This document shows positions 24,966 through 35,430 of a stretch of DNA of 64,000 nucleotides, piece by piece. The DNA is taken from the NCBI GenBank assembly GCA_033439255.1, contig CM065878.1:1426001-1490000 (forward strand). Reading direction: 5' to 3'. The position numbers and the translations under genes were made by a program. Source of the stretch: Hericium rajendrae. Lineage: Eukaryota > Basidiomycota > Agaricomycetes > Russulales > Hericiaceae. The notes under the pieces are model-generated. The model had not been told where the DNA came from. It made no database searches and saw nothing but the letters and a program-made list of their open reading frames with translations. Each line of letters begins with the position of its first letter. Positions within the stretch are counted from its first letter, which is position 1.

Positions 24966-25749
24966 CTAGAAGACGAAAGGAATAAGCCTGTACGGCGTGT
25001 CTCGCGCCCACTTTTTCCACGCGTCTCCAAACTGCTCGCGCAGCATCCCGTCCTCCTTCCATGTCCGCGATATAAGGTTTGTCATCTCCAGGATCCTGAA
25101 CAGAAACCATAGCATCATGTACCGCCTGCCCCCGATTGCTCCAAACCACCCGCACTCCCGGAACCACGAACCCGCGCCGAAATGAACGATCGCGCTGCCA
25201 ACCATGTTCAGGAGCAGGCCGGTGTAGCTCGGATGCCGCACGAAGCCGTATGGGCCATCTGTGATGAGTTTGTGCTCGTCACGCAACGCAAGCTCGAACG
25301 TGAACATCTTTCCCATCCTGCGGAAGCAGGCGATGCGCAGGAAGGCGCCGCCTGCGGCGATGGCGGCGCCGGCGAGGAATTCTGAGGTGATCTGGATGTG
25401 GGTGGCTCTGCCTGGGATGAATTCCAGCCCAGATAAGACCGTTTGGGAAAGTGGGTGGTCGGGTACATTGCTCGCGAGAATGAGCGCGGTCTCAGCTGCC
25501 GTGCTCAGCGCGCAATTGAGCTAGGGAGTGCGCCGTGAAGCTGAATTTTGTGCCAGCGTCGATACGAAGAATCTAACTTACCTTAAACAAGAATGCGAGC
25601 ACAGGCACGTATCGGTCTACATACTTTGTGGGCCCCGTGGACTTAACTTCCTCACGTCTCGTTGGCAGCGCAGGCGGTGTATACGATCTCCAAACAAGCG
25701 CGGTTTCTGTTAATAGGATGGGCAGCTTGTATAGAGAGAGAGTCGGCAT
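24966..25749 (-). CDS. ICMT/PEMT-like membrane methyltransferase
   Basis: Resembles isoprenylcysteine carboxyl methyltransferases, which methylate C-terminal prenyl-cysteines in the ER membrane. ATG at 25749-25747 gives MPTLSLYKLPILLTETALVW, a likely membrane segment. Further hydrophobic stretches are YVPVLAFLFKLN, a Gly/Ala-rich helix (EFLAGAAIAAGGAFLRIACF) and LLLNMVGSAIVHFGAG. The signature DGPYGFVRHPSYTG and the later ERYMMLW-like and EDGMLREQFGDAWKKWARDT segments match the ICMT cofactor region. Stop TAG at 24966-24968. Two or more introns. Basidiomycetes have several such genes; whether this is the true Ste14 orthologue is open. Convergent with the F-box gene. Confidence 0.82.
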
Positions 25750-27077
25750 TTGAGGCGCGGACTGAGGCTATGGGGTGAGGCTAATGCCGATAGAAGATGC
25801 GAAGAATCTGTGAACACTTTATAATAAGTCTCTTCAAGATTCTTCAAGATTCTGAAGTTGCAAACATATGCAACTTTGAACACGGGTGTCAGTGCGTGCG
25901 CACTTATCAATAGACGTTGTATGGAAGTCGAAGGACTTACTACAGGCAACGGGCTCCCACCCACCAGGCACTATAGAGTAATCTATTGTTGATGTTTCGT
26001 CAGTCAGGCGCGATGCAATTGATGCTCGCGAGAACAGTGATCCTGTTCTGATGTCTGTGATCACGATTTACGCGAAGCACGAGGACGAGCAAGAGGAGTG
26101 ACGATTGTATGGAGGATACGACATGGCAAGCATGTCAGTGAGGTCGGCCTGAGTGCAGGGAAGATTGAGCTCGAACTCTCAGTCGGTGCAGACCGCTTGA
26201 TCCAAACATCTGCATTCCTCGCATCAACTGAGTGCATCGCGAGTTGTGGAGATGCCGGTGGGTTTTGACTAAGAAGGGACTTGAACCCATGCAGGCGAGT
26301 CCCGTCTACAAGGCGCCTGCGTTGTACAGCTTCAGTGAAAGCAGCTTCAACTCCGATTGTTCGCCTTTCTTCCCACGAAATTGCAGGGAAATGAGGCCAA
26401 CAGATTGAACCTGCGGAACATCGGGACGAAGCTGAAGAGCAATTATTAGTGACCTGATTCGCGGAAAGAAAATGAAACTTCATCTTACAGCAGTTCGGAG
26501 ACCTGCGGAAACATGCAGCTTCCATAACCCTTATAACTTCCTGACGCCGCAGCAAAGGCCTGAACATCAACGCCTGACATGAAGCATATAGATCGTCGCC
26601 GCGCTTCCTGTATCAGAATATCACCGAACACATAAGATAATATGAGCCAAAGAAAAAGAGCTCCGCCACAAGCCTCCATTAACACCATACCCTACACTAC
26701 CGTTCTAGTTCCCACAACGACACACAATACACGAGCCCCTCCGAGACGAGACAGATGCAATGCAAGAATAAATGACCGGGGCGGATAATGATCGATGGGG
26801 AGGAGTAGTGTATGTGCGTGTCCGTGCGGAAAGCGAGATATCCAGATAGTGTGTGCATGGGAGAGGGAAGGAATCCAGAAAGAGGAGGGATATACTCGCG
26901 AACAAAGGGAGTTAGATAAAGTCCGTAGGGTATGTCCATATATCCAAAGAAAGCAGCAGAAAGGAAATCAAACAAAAGCATCGTCACCATCGTCACCAAC
27001 CCACCTAGATCAAAGCAGAACGCATACGCGAGTCCAGAGGCAAAGAATGCCTCAGATTCAAACCCCAGCATAGACGC
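25750..27077. other. Intergenic, no gene called
   Basis: About 1.3 kb. A minus-strand frame (26061-26567) is open for some 168 codons but shows no known domain. A tRNA-like T-loop string (GGTTCAAGTCCC, minus strand, near 26275) lacks the rest of a tRNA. I find no convincing gene. Confidence 0.4.
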
Positions 27078-29150
27078 TCACAAGCCCGACGACGCGCCGA
27101 CGAGACCAAACGCGACGGCGGGGAAACACCCGCGGGCAGCGCTGCGAGCGCGCCATTGCCGTTGAACGGCTTGTACGACTGTGTTGGCGTCGCGGTCGGG
27201 TCGAAATCGCCCGTGCCACCACCAGTCAGGTTAGCGCCATTCGGCTGCACACCCCACCCGAATCAGTAAGTCCCTTTGCCCCATGCGAAGAAAGAAAAGA
27301 ACGTACGCCGATCGGCCGGGAGTTGTCCGCGAACTGGCAGCTGCTGTCCTGGCAGAGACATTGGCCCTTGATGGGGTCCCAGAACGGCGTCGAGCAGTTC
27401 GCGGGGACTGCGAAGGACCGTTTCAGTCATGCGGTTGCTGCGATGGGAATAAGAAGATATACTCACGGCGGAAGCGCTCCTGGCCAGCCGCAGGGTCCTG
27501 CGGTGGGTTGGGGTTGCTCGGCGAGAGCTGCTGTGTCGGGCAGCCGTACTGTGTCAACCAGCAAGTGGTTAGCATACCAATATGACCCGTCTAGTGACAG
27601 GAGACGTACGCAAGTATACCACGGGAAGTCGTTGAATGCGCAATGCGCGAGCAGACCCTCCTCGTTATCCGGCATGCCGTTGCATATCTTCTGGCTTACT
27701 TGCGGCGTCGAGCACTTGAGCGGCTCGAACGAGTCGAGTTGCGAGACTGGCACCGGGTTCTGCACCCAGGCGAGCAGCTGCTCGCTGGATACAATCCAGA
27801 CTAACACCAAAAAATATTATGAGCGCGCTAATCGACAGACAGGACAGGCATGCTACCATTGTTCTGTTCCTGCGCCCAGTCGAGAAAGGCGTTGATCATG
27901 GCAATAGTCGAGTTGGACACGGTAGCGCCTGGCACGGAGCGCTACAAGGCAGTTCAGCACGATTGATCGCCAAGACGCCATGAGGAAAGTGTACGCACCG
28001 AGACGTGGATCGGGTGGGTATAAAGACCGAAAGGCTGGCGGTTGTTGCTGTAATGCGCACTGAACGTGCTCTTCATGAACTCGAGCGTGGCTGAATCGTT
28101 CACCGCGGTGTTGCCATCAGCAGTGTCCCTGCAAAGTTCCATCAACAAGAGAAATCATACTCCATGGGAACATGATGACTTACAACCACGGATCCATGAG
28201 ATGAATGCCCTCCGGGCCACGACTGTCGAACAGCGCGTACATAGGCACCTCCCAGAAACCGGGCAGTTTCGGCTCGCCCTTGCACATGCCATCCACGGCC
28301 AGGCAGTCATTCGCCATGCCATAGTCGAGTGTGTATGGCCAGTATGCATCCGTGCCAGGGTCCGTGACGGGAATGGACGCACTTGCGCTCGAGTCGTACG
28401 TGAATTTCGCCGCGGCGAGATGCTTGAGTGTGTCCATGGTGTAGTTCAGGAACGGTGCGCGGAAGCCGATAATGCTCGATAACGGGATGCCGGCGAGGGC
28501 GTTGAGCGCGATCAAGTTTCCGTCAACCTCGTCGTCTGGCGGTGTGCCGACATGTGTCATGCTGTATCCGTCATTTCTCCGGGTGAGCATCCGGTCTCTT
28601 TCTGTGGCAGAAGTGTGGTTGCACTTACGTATGGTCGGCGATTTCGTTTCCTGCGACGAACCAGTCTGTGACCATGCTCATGTTCGTGTAGTTAATGGAC
28701 GTGTAGTAGGTCATGCGAGGCGTGCAGCCATTGGGGTTCTTGCGCTGAGCGAGAAACTGGTTGACCGCATCGAGAGTATAGGATTGGATGGCATCATCGG
28801 CAGTGAAGACGAGGAATTGCGGGGTGTCGGACTGACAGACAACAATCATTCATCAGTAACATGATAGAAACCTACAAGCATATTCTGCGAAGCAAACCCA
28901 TCCATATAACGCCGATGACAACGCTCGCCGCCGACTACACAGGCAGTTCGAGGTTAATGGGATGGATACTCACTGGGCTTAACCCACCCGGAGGATTCGG
29001 GCTTGCGCAATTGCAGTTGGGCAGCTTGCACTTGGACGCGTCACAAGAGTACCCAGCGGCCGAAGAGCTACTCGTCGGACCTGACAGGGAGCCGTCCTGA
29101 GCGACGACGAGCGCTGGAATCAACGCAGCTAAGATGGCGTAGGACAGCAT
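27078..29150 (-). CDS. Secreted polysaccharide (chitin) deacetylase-like protein, CE4
   Basis: Likely removes acetyl groups from chitin or a related wall polymer outside the cell. ATG at 29150-29148 gives MLSYAILAALIPALVVAQDG, a clear signal peptide. A Cys-rich segment follows (CDASKCKLPNCNCASPNPPG). The NodB-like core has FTADDAIQ in place of the usual TFDDG-type motif 1, then NEIADHTMTHVGTPP (metal-binding His pair) and IIGFRAPFLNY (motif 3). After the core come Cys-rich segments (LKCSTPQVSQKICNG, GQCLCQDSSCQ) and a Gly/Thr-rich stalk. A hydrophobic tail, AVAFGLVGASSGL, ending at 27078 looks like a GPI signal but lies one base out of the preceding frame, at GTTTCCCC (27115-27125). Roughly nine introns. 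Similar to animal-type CDA-like proteins; the substrate is inferred. Confidence 0.8.
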
Positions 29151-29901
29151 GCGGAGGGCTGAACGCAAGAGGGCACCGAAGACGGCCTGGTATAGAGAGA
29201 ACGGGCAGAACAAGGACAGGCGGGGGGGAGAGACCTACAGGCGCGCACCACGAGGATGAAAAGGGCTGGGCAAAGGAGGGACTGGTAGAAAGAACGAGCG
29301 AACAAGCGAGTGGGCACAAGACAGCAAAAATTACCGGGCGTTTGCCTTGCCTAGGTGACATGATCGCCCGCCCAGATGGTCTCCATGCGGTCCCATCCCT
29401 TGAAGCGCGTGCCACCGACGCGTCCCCGATCGTGTCTCCGATCGTGTCTTGCCGCAGCGGCATCCATCAATCACAGGGCCGTGGACCACCACATCCCCAT
29501 TACGCCATGGATCTTCGGCATGTTGAGGCCGCTTGCAAGTCTTGTGGTCATCAGTGTCAAGTCTGCAGACGCTCGAATGACTTTCTGTGACATTCGGTGA
29601 AGTTTCACCGGTTGAGGAGAACAATGGACCTCGTCGAACGTGGAGAAACCGAGGCCAGGTGAGAAACTGTACGGAGGTACAAAGCGCTCGAACGGAATGA
29701 CGTCCTGCCTTCCAGGGTTGACGGCAGAGTTTGCCAGTTTTGACACCAAGCGTCCTGCTCTTCGTTTACAGTCCTAGTACTTGTAGGGCCCGATATAACA
29801 TGGTAATTGCCTTCTGGTCGCACCTCGCTGTACGTCCAAGAATACGCCATGTCGAAACGGGGGCTCTGCCGAAATGTCCATTGCTCTAGAAAACTCGATT
29901 A
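29151..29901. other. Intergenic, deacetylase promoter side
   Basis: Begins upstream of the deacetylase start. I see no gene; all frames are short or lack recognisable sequence. Confidence 0.4.
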
Positions 29902-30136
29902 CAGCCGTTTGCTGAACGATAGGCACCCCCGGAAATTATGTCAAATAGGTTCTTCGAAGCGGAGCACGACGGCGTCCGGATCTTGAAGGGGCACGCCACC
30001 CGGATTTTCGTCGCCGCTCGCCAATTCGTGCGGATTGTGGCTGCGGCAGGACCGGCTGATGGAATTGACGTCTTCGCTTAGCCGTGGTCTCTATGAATAA
30101 TTTCCGGAGCGGGGCCTATCGTTCAGCAAACGGCTG
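29902..30136. mobile_element. TA-flanked MITE (Tc1/mariner-like ends)
   Basis: A 235-base unit with perfect 23-bp terminal inverted repeats, beginning CAGCCGTTTGCTGAACGATA at 29902 and mirrored up to 30136. Similarity goes on inward (CCGGAAATTAT on both sides). It is bounded by TA on each side (29900-29901 and 30137-30138), as left by Tc1/mariner-type insertion. No coding capacity, so a non-autonomous element. Near-identity of the ends suggests it is not old. Confidence 0.85.
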
Positions 30137-30289
30137 TAGAGCGAATCAAAATCTGATGTCGATGGCCTTTACGGCTTTAGGAAGGGCACGTAACGCCCTT
30201 CCGTCAATGGTTTCCGGATTAAACACATGCTTTGTTGAGTGCCAAATTATCCCAACGAAAGAGCTTTTCTCTGCAGAAGTTCAGCAACA

Positions 30290-30655
30290 ATGACTATTCA
30301 GAGGCAAATCGATTTGGAAGACCTTTTCAACCTCATCCAGAGACCGCCGCTGCCTTCCTCAGCCTGTTTGTGGTCCGTATTGGTCCGTGCGACACGGCAA
30401 GCGCTTCTTTCGGCAATCGCCGAGCCTCAAAAACATTCGTCGAAATCGTTCGCGCCTCTTTTCCAAAACGCACCTCAAGTCAAATTACAGACCAGCCTCA
30501 TCGTCATGGCGGGTCTGTGCCAAAGCAGGGCGGACAGCGACTCGGATGTCTTAGTGCTCGGCGCACAGATGTGCGTCGCGCCGACTGCCGTAGCGGTTGC
30601 GGGAGGCAGAGCCGGGAGTTCGTACATATTTTCGGACGACGTGTGTGGTGCGTGA
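30290..30655 (+). CDS. Small hypothetical protein
   Basis: ATG at 30290 opens a 121-codon intronless frame, MTIQRQIDLEDLFNLIQRPP onward, ending in YIFSDDVCGA. The start is amphipathic and acidic and the C-terminal half has a weakly hydrophobic Ala/Val/Gly stretch. I do not recognise it. It sits 150 bases after the MITE. Could be a chance frame. Confidence 0.25.
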   Translation: MTIQRQIDLEDLFNLIQRPPLPSSACLWSVLVRATRQALLSAIAEPQKHSSKSFAPLFQNAPQVKLQTSLIVMAGLCQSRADSDSDVLVLGAQMCVAPTAVAVAGGRAGSSYIFSDDVCGA

Positions 30656-31148
30656 GCATGTACTCAGTGTTAGGCTATTGTCGAATAAAGCAATACTATG
30701 CTGCTGAAGAAGACAATGTTGGATAGCTCAGCGCGATGCGGAGACGTGTTGAACTCTTACCAGCGATATCAGGTTCACCTTGGCTACTGACAATCTTCTA
30801 TGCCGTTAACATTATCATCGCAGCACTAGCTGCTCCTATTGGCGGTGAACGCTGCAGTCCATTCGGTCAGTTCTCCAGTGATGCGGATATTCGTACTCAC
30901 CGCCTTATCTCCCCAGTCTCAGCGTCTATATGCATCTCCAAGTTCTCCGCGCGTATAACGAGAATTTTGCCATGGATGTGAGGCCAGTAAGGTGAGGGTG
31001 CAATATACTCGACGATAGTTGATTCGAGGTAACCACTGACGACGTTGACGACGTGTGGGAGGCGTTGTGGCGTGCGCAGTCTCCATCGAATTCGGAACTC
31101 GGATGTCCAGAAACAGCTGTGTCGAACTCCTATGAACTGCGGCGAGTC

Positions 31149-31156
31149 TGACGTCA
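31149..31156. promoter_or_regulatory. CRE (ATF/CREB) site
   Basis: TGACGTCA, the perfect palindromic CRE, 29 bases before the TATA box of the next gene. In fungi such sites bind Atf1-type bZIP factors under stress-MAPK control; binding here is inference. Confidence 0.6.
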
Positions 31157-31184
31157 CTCGCAAGCTGCCGTTCGGGCCCCGCCC

Positions 31185-31192
31185 TATATAAG
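31185..31192 (+). promoter_or_regulatory. TATA box of the small charged-protein gene
   Basis: TATATAAG in a GC-rich setting, about 120 bases before the ATG at 31309, leaving room for a start near 31215 and a ~90-base leader. Confidence 0.65.
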
Positions 31193-31308
31193 CCTCTTGT
31201 GTCCTCTAGAAACAACCACCCACCGCACACTTCCTATCATTGGACTCGACGACGATAAATCTCAGTTTTTACACCTTTATTGAACCTTCATCCACCACTC
31301 TACACAAG

Positions 31309-31795
31309 ATGTCGCACGGTTCGCACGGAGTCACGCACGGTTCGCACGGCGCTATGCAGTCGAAGATCGGCAGCGCTCAGGTGTACGAGTCCGCCGACCA
31401 GAAGTACGTTGTTACAGCTCCGAAACCCTTCGCCAGCTGACTGGCTTCATCTCTTTCAGAACAAGCCGTGGCAGCACCGACGCCCCTATCCACCCCGTCG
31501 GGCCCAAGTCGGACAACGCGCAATTGCTCGAGGCCAAGTACGATTGCATGCTGACTTTCACTGCGCACCCGCTCATGTTTTCGTTTGCAGGGAGAAAGAG
31601 GAAGTTTGGGATAAAGAGTTAGATGAAGCAGAGAAGAGGGGCAAGGAGGACTGGGAGGCAAAGAAATTCGTGCAGGAGCCCATGAAGCCGGCGCTCGAGC
31701 ACGGGAACAAGCCATCGCGCGGCGCGGAGGTCGACGCAAAGATTCGGCAGGAGGAGCTGGAAGAACTGCGGAATAAGGGCAAATCGCCATTATGA
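31309..31795 (+). CDS. Small charged protein with His/Gly/Ser repeats, unknown function
   Basis: ATG at 31309 begins MSHGSHGVTHGSHGAMQSKI, with three SHG-type repeats. Introns at about 31404-31460 and 31538-31590 join it to STDAPIHPVGPKSDNAQLLE and to a highly charged, probably helical C terminus (EKEEVWDKELDEAEKRGKED, then EVDAKIRQEELEELRNKGK). Stop TGA at 31793-31795; about 115-125 residues. No Cys, no signal peptide, no membrane segment. The composition resembles disordered stress proteins. Its promoter has a CRE and a TATA box, so induced expression is plausible. I do not know a family for it. Confidence 0.7.
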
Positions 31796-32349
31796 GCCAT
31801 CGAAGCAACTCATGGGGAGTTGTGAGGAGAAAGCAGATGTCGAAAGTGATAAATACATGAATGTGTTTTTCGCAGACAGTTACTTCTTTCAAGTCTAAAG
31901 CATATGGTTAACCAGGTGGACGACGTCCGTCTTTGCAGTGCATGCGTTGAAACACTTTGCTGTAATCAAGATTGCAGGAACGGATTCAATTCCATTTGAA
32001 ATTGGCAAAGGTTACTCCGCGGGCACACAGCGGCTGCCCCGAAAGACGGTGCAGGCTAGTCTCTGAAACAACGCGTCTTTTGGCCGCCATTAGTCCTACA
32101 AAAATCAATTGGTCACTTTGGATCCATTCCTAATGCTCAGATATTAAAGACGATTACCTTGCAGCCGGAGATACGGAAGCCCGCGGCGAAAGGGAGAAAA
32201 CACGCGGTCACGTGCTGATTGCGACGCGTACGCGCTCATACTCGTTTACTCGTTTGCTGCATGGCATCGGTTACATAAAATCAGGTCCACCCGTCTTCCA
32301 CTCGGGCCTTCGTCCTCTCCTCTTCCCGCCGCCTCACCTACCGCACTGC
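31796..32349. other. Intergenic, promoter of the homeobox gene
   Basis: About 550 bases; nothing identified. Confidence 0.4.
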
Positions 32350-33225
32350 ATGGCGCCTGAACGCCCCGATCTCGCGTGCACATCGTCCGTCGCGAGCGTG
32401 TCGTCCGACGACGGCGTCGACGGTGCCGCGCGCCGCACGCGCAAGCGGTTCACGAACCTGCAGCTCATTATGCTCGACGAGCTGTATCATCGCACATCGC
32501 ATCCAACGCGTGAACAGCGCGAGACCGTCGCGCGCGAATCGGGGATGTGAGACGCTGTCTTGCATCTCGTTTGTCCGCACGCTGACAGCGGCGATCAGGG
32601 AATCGAAGTCCGTCACCATCTGGTTCCAAAACCGTCGGCAGGCCGAGCGCCGCGCCGCCCTCCACAATACCGCGAGCAGTACCACTGCTGCCACGGCGAC
32701 GCCCCTCACGCGCAAAAGCAGCGTGAAGACGCCCTCGACTGCGCGCCGGCGCCCCGCCGCGGCGTCCTCGCCCTACCCACCGCAAACACCTGCCCCCACC
32801 TCCGCGTCGCGCCCGAACCTTGAGCAGGTCGCGTCGCGCTCGGAACGGTGCCCGCGCACGCCCACCCGCGGGAGCCGCACGCCGGGCGGCTCGCTGTGGG
32901 ACAACATGCCGAGCAGCCCGCTCGCGCCGCCCAGCCCGCCCGAGCGCGAGCTCATCGAGTTCGGAAAGCGCGCGACGCTCGAGTGGGCGTGTGCGGCGGC
33001 GCGGCTGGCCGGGAAGGGGCGCGCGGAGGATGGGGACGAGACGGACGAGGAGCCGATGGAGGCGATTACCCCGATGGGCAGTTTGGCGGCGGGCGATCCG
33101 TTCTGGGTGGGTCGGGGGAAGGGGAGGGGAAGCAGAAGGAGGTTGGAAAGACGCAGGGGGATATACCGGATGAGGAGCTGATGAGTGCGGCATTGGTGCT
33201 GTGTGGGCTGGGGAGGAGTTCATGA
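32350..33225 (+). CDS. Homeodomain transcription factor
   Basis: ATG at 32350 gives MAPERPDLACTSSVASVSSD. The homeodomain starts ARRTRKRFTNLQLIMLDELY and continues HPTREQRETVARESG, an intron (about 32549-32597), then MESKSVTIWFQNRRQAERR with the helix-3 WFQNRR core. The rest is Ser/Thr/Pro/Arg-rich with PSSPLAPPSPPERELIEFGK and TLEWACAAARL. A second, 50-nt intron at 33107-33156 (GTGGGT...CGCAG) restores a good end, DPFW-GDIPDEELMSAALVLC, to TGA 33223-33225; reading through instead gives an Arg-rich tail that looks spurious. About 235-240 residues. It resembles the small non-mating-type homeobox regulators of mushrooms; specific role unknown. Confidence 0.88.
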
Positions 33226-33427
33226 TCTGATCCGTTTTTGTTTGTTAATCTCAATCGCCATTGCTATGATCTTAGGAGTACATGTTTTGTATCGCGGGCA
33301 CGCGCATCTATGTCGTCAAAAATAAAATTTGGTCCAAAAATCAAGCACAGGGCTGGATAACACTACGAGGTATACAACAGAGAACATTTAAGCCTATTGA
33401 ATTAGTGAAAGCAGCCCAACTACGATA

Positions 33428-34658
33428 TCATGTTCTCGTCCAGCCGATCTTGAAAAGCCTGTAACCACCCTCATCCGCCCTCCCCCGTCCCTCCTGTTTC
33501 TCCAGCTCCTCTTCCTCCAGAATCGCCAGCTCCCACTCTTCTCCAGCCTCCTCGCCTGGTCTCCCAAACACCTCATTCACAGTTCCATCCAACCCATCAT
33601 GCCGCCCCGTCGCCCGCACCGCAATAATCATCCAAAACACCCCTCCACGGTCCTTCACGCCAGCAGGCCTGCGCAACAACCGCACGACGCACTGTCGGAT
33701 CCATGCCGCGTGCGGAGGGTGGTACACGACGTCCGCCGCGAGCACGACGTCGAACGGCGCGTCGAGCGGTGGCGCGTACACCGGCGCCTCCCAGTCGAGT
33801 GCGCGCACGTCGACGGCGACGCCGTTCGCGGCGACATTGCGCCGCAGGTTCGCGAGCACGTCCGCGTGGAAGTCCGTCGCGACGATCGGGGTGTCCGCGC
33901 CGACGAGCTTCGCGGCTGCGATGCTGAGCAGGCCCGTGCCGGCGCCGAGCTCGAGGATGCGCGCGCCGGGGGCGAGCGCGAAGGCGCCGGGGGCCGCGGC
34001 CATGCGCTCTGCGAGGAGGATGGAGCTTGCCCAGCTCTGCAGGCCGACAGAGGTGTGGTCCGCGGCGAGCAGCGGGGCGTCGTTGAGTGAGACGGAGATG
34101 GGGCCGAGGGCGAATGTGCGCGTCAGCGCGGGCTCGGCGATCTCGGGGTCGGGGGAGACGAAGGCGGAGATGAGGGACGCGGCTGAGTCGATGAGGAGGG
34201 CGCGGGTGGATTCTTCGGAGGAGGGGGAGGGAGGGGAGGGAGGAGAGCCAGAGGTCGGCGCGCGCGGTGAGGCCTGTGAGCCATTTGATGGCGAAGGTGC
34301 GCTCAAACGTGTCGGAGCGGAGGACGTCGAGGTCCGAGTCTTCTTCTTCATTCTGAAATGCGTTCAGCGACGAGGATGGAAGAGCGACGGACTCCTCGAC
34401 GATCTGCGTGTCTTCGGTATCTTCCTCCTCAGCGGAGACGTATCCAGAGTCAGGGACGGACCGGTCATGGATGAGGTGCCGGAGCTTCGGATTGCGCTTT
34501 GCGAGCTTGATGCGGGGTGTGGGTGGTGATGGTGATGGAAAGTAGATGGCACGCAGGTTATCGAGGGCTTCTTTTATCTGAGTCGAAGAGTATGACGAGA
34601 GACGTCCGAGAGGTGGAAGACTGGATGTCGGTGGGATAGGGCGATCCATTCGATCCAT
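33428..34658 (-). CDS. Family-16-type protein methyltransferase (EFM2/METTL21-like)
   Basis: Predicted S-adenosylmethionine-dependent protein-lysine methyltransferase. ATG at 34658-34656 gives MDRMDRPIPPTSSLPPLGRL, a helical leader and an acidic segment (VSAEEEDTEDTQIVEES), then RTFAIKWLTGLTARADLWLS. The Rossmann domain follows: HTSVGLQSWASSILLAERM, ILELGAGTGLLSIAAAKLVG (SAM loop), VATDFHADVLANLRRNV, VRALDWEAPVY and FDVVLAADVVYHPPHAAW. The DVVYHP motif is the family's DxxY-type signature. Stop TGA at 33428-33430. The two halves are in different frames across a C/T tract at 34222-34250; a homopolymer indel is likely. Homologues methylate elongation factor 2 in yeast; the substrate here is not shown. 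Confidence 0.85.
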
Positions 34659-35130
34659 CGAGTATATATTCGGTATATTGTAGACGATACGCTTCTCTAG
34701 TTGTCCGGTGTGGACAGTCTATGGGATATGTCGGATTGCTTGTCTATGCGAGTGCATTCGATAACGATAATTGCGTCTAGTAGCGGGTATCGTCTAGAAG
34801 TCTATTGCAGACACCGCAGGGCCCAAGGAAACGAGGAGAAAGACAGACAACAGACCAGACACACGACGGTTATTGGGAAAGCGCAGGCATCTTTGCAGCG
34901 AGGAGGAAGACGTATCAGTGTGGATGAGAGGCTGGACAGATTACATTTTATCTGCACTGCCGGAGCATTGACCAATCAGACGTCAGAGACACGAAATTTC
35001 GAGGATACAACGTTCGCCGGAGATCCGGGCCGGAGGTTAGAGGGCTTTGGACAACAAGCGTCAACAACACCTGCAGTGCTTTCGCTTCATCTTGTCATTT
35101 CTCTAGGCTTCGTGAACATCAGTATCTGCC
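34659..35130. other. Divergent intergenic region
   Basis: About 470 bases between the methyltransferase (-) and GON7-like (+) genes; carries both promoters. No specific site found. Confidence 0.4.
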
Positions 35131-35382
35131 ATGGCACCCACCTTCATCGTGTCCTACGAATTGCATCCTCCAGATGGAACACAGACTGCAAACCTAGCTC
35201 CATCCAAGGCGCACCAGATCGAGCTGAAGCCAAGCGAGGGTCAAGGTTATCGCGCGCATTATGATGCCCTCCGATCGGCCATTGCGGACGCACGAGAGAA
35301 GACGGGGGAAGAGTTAACGGCTTGGAGAGATGCAGTTGGAAACAAGGAGCAGACAAAGGAGCCGAAGAAGACTCAGAAAGAC

Positions 35383-35413
<31 letters not shown>

Positions 35414-35430
35414 AAGAGGAGGAGGAGTGA
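35131..35430 (+). CDS. GON7-like small acidic protein (possible KEOPS subunit)
   Basis: An intronless frame of 99 codons. It starts MAPTFIVSYELHPPDGTQTA, has a helical middle (YDALRSAIADAREKTGEELT) and ends in a run of Glu residues from GAG/GAA repeats. The short YEL...DG start, central helix and Glu tail fit fungal GON7, an accessory subunit of the EKC/KEOPS complex that makes the t6A modification on tRNA. The family is poorly conserved, so this is tentative; it could be an unrelated acidic protein. Confidence 0.55.

Noticed and set aside
26260-26300. tRNA-like T-loop (GGTTCAAGTCCC on the minus strand)
   Set aside because: The T stem has a mismatch and I found no matching acceptor stem, A box or anticodon arm.
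26061-26570. Minus-strand open frame of about 169 codons
   Set aside because: No recognisable domain, odd composition rich in Ser/Pro/Arg, no support from splice pattern or neighbours.
33597-34090. Plus-strand frame of 163 codons over the methyltransferase gene
   Set aside because: Antisense shadow of a GC-rich exon whose minus-strand frame carries the SAM-binding motifs.
34661-34670. TATATATT before the family-16 methyltransferase gene
   Set aside because: Too close to the ATG (a few bases) to act as its TATA box unless the true start codon is further downstream.
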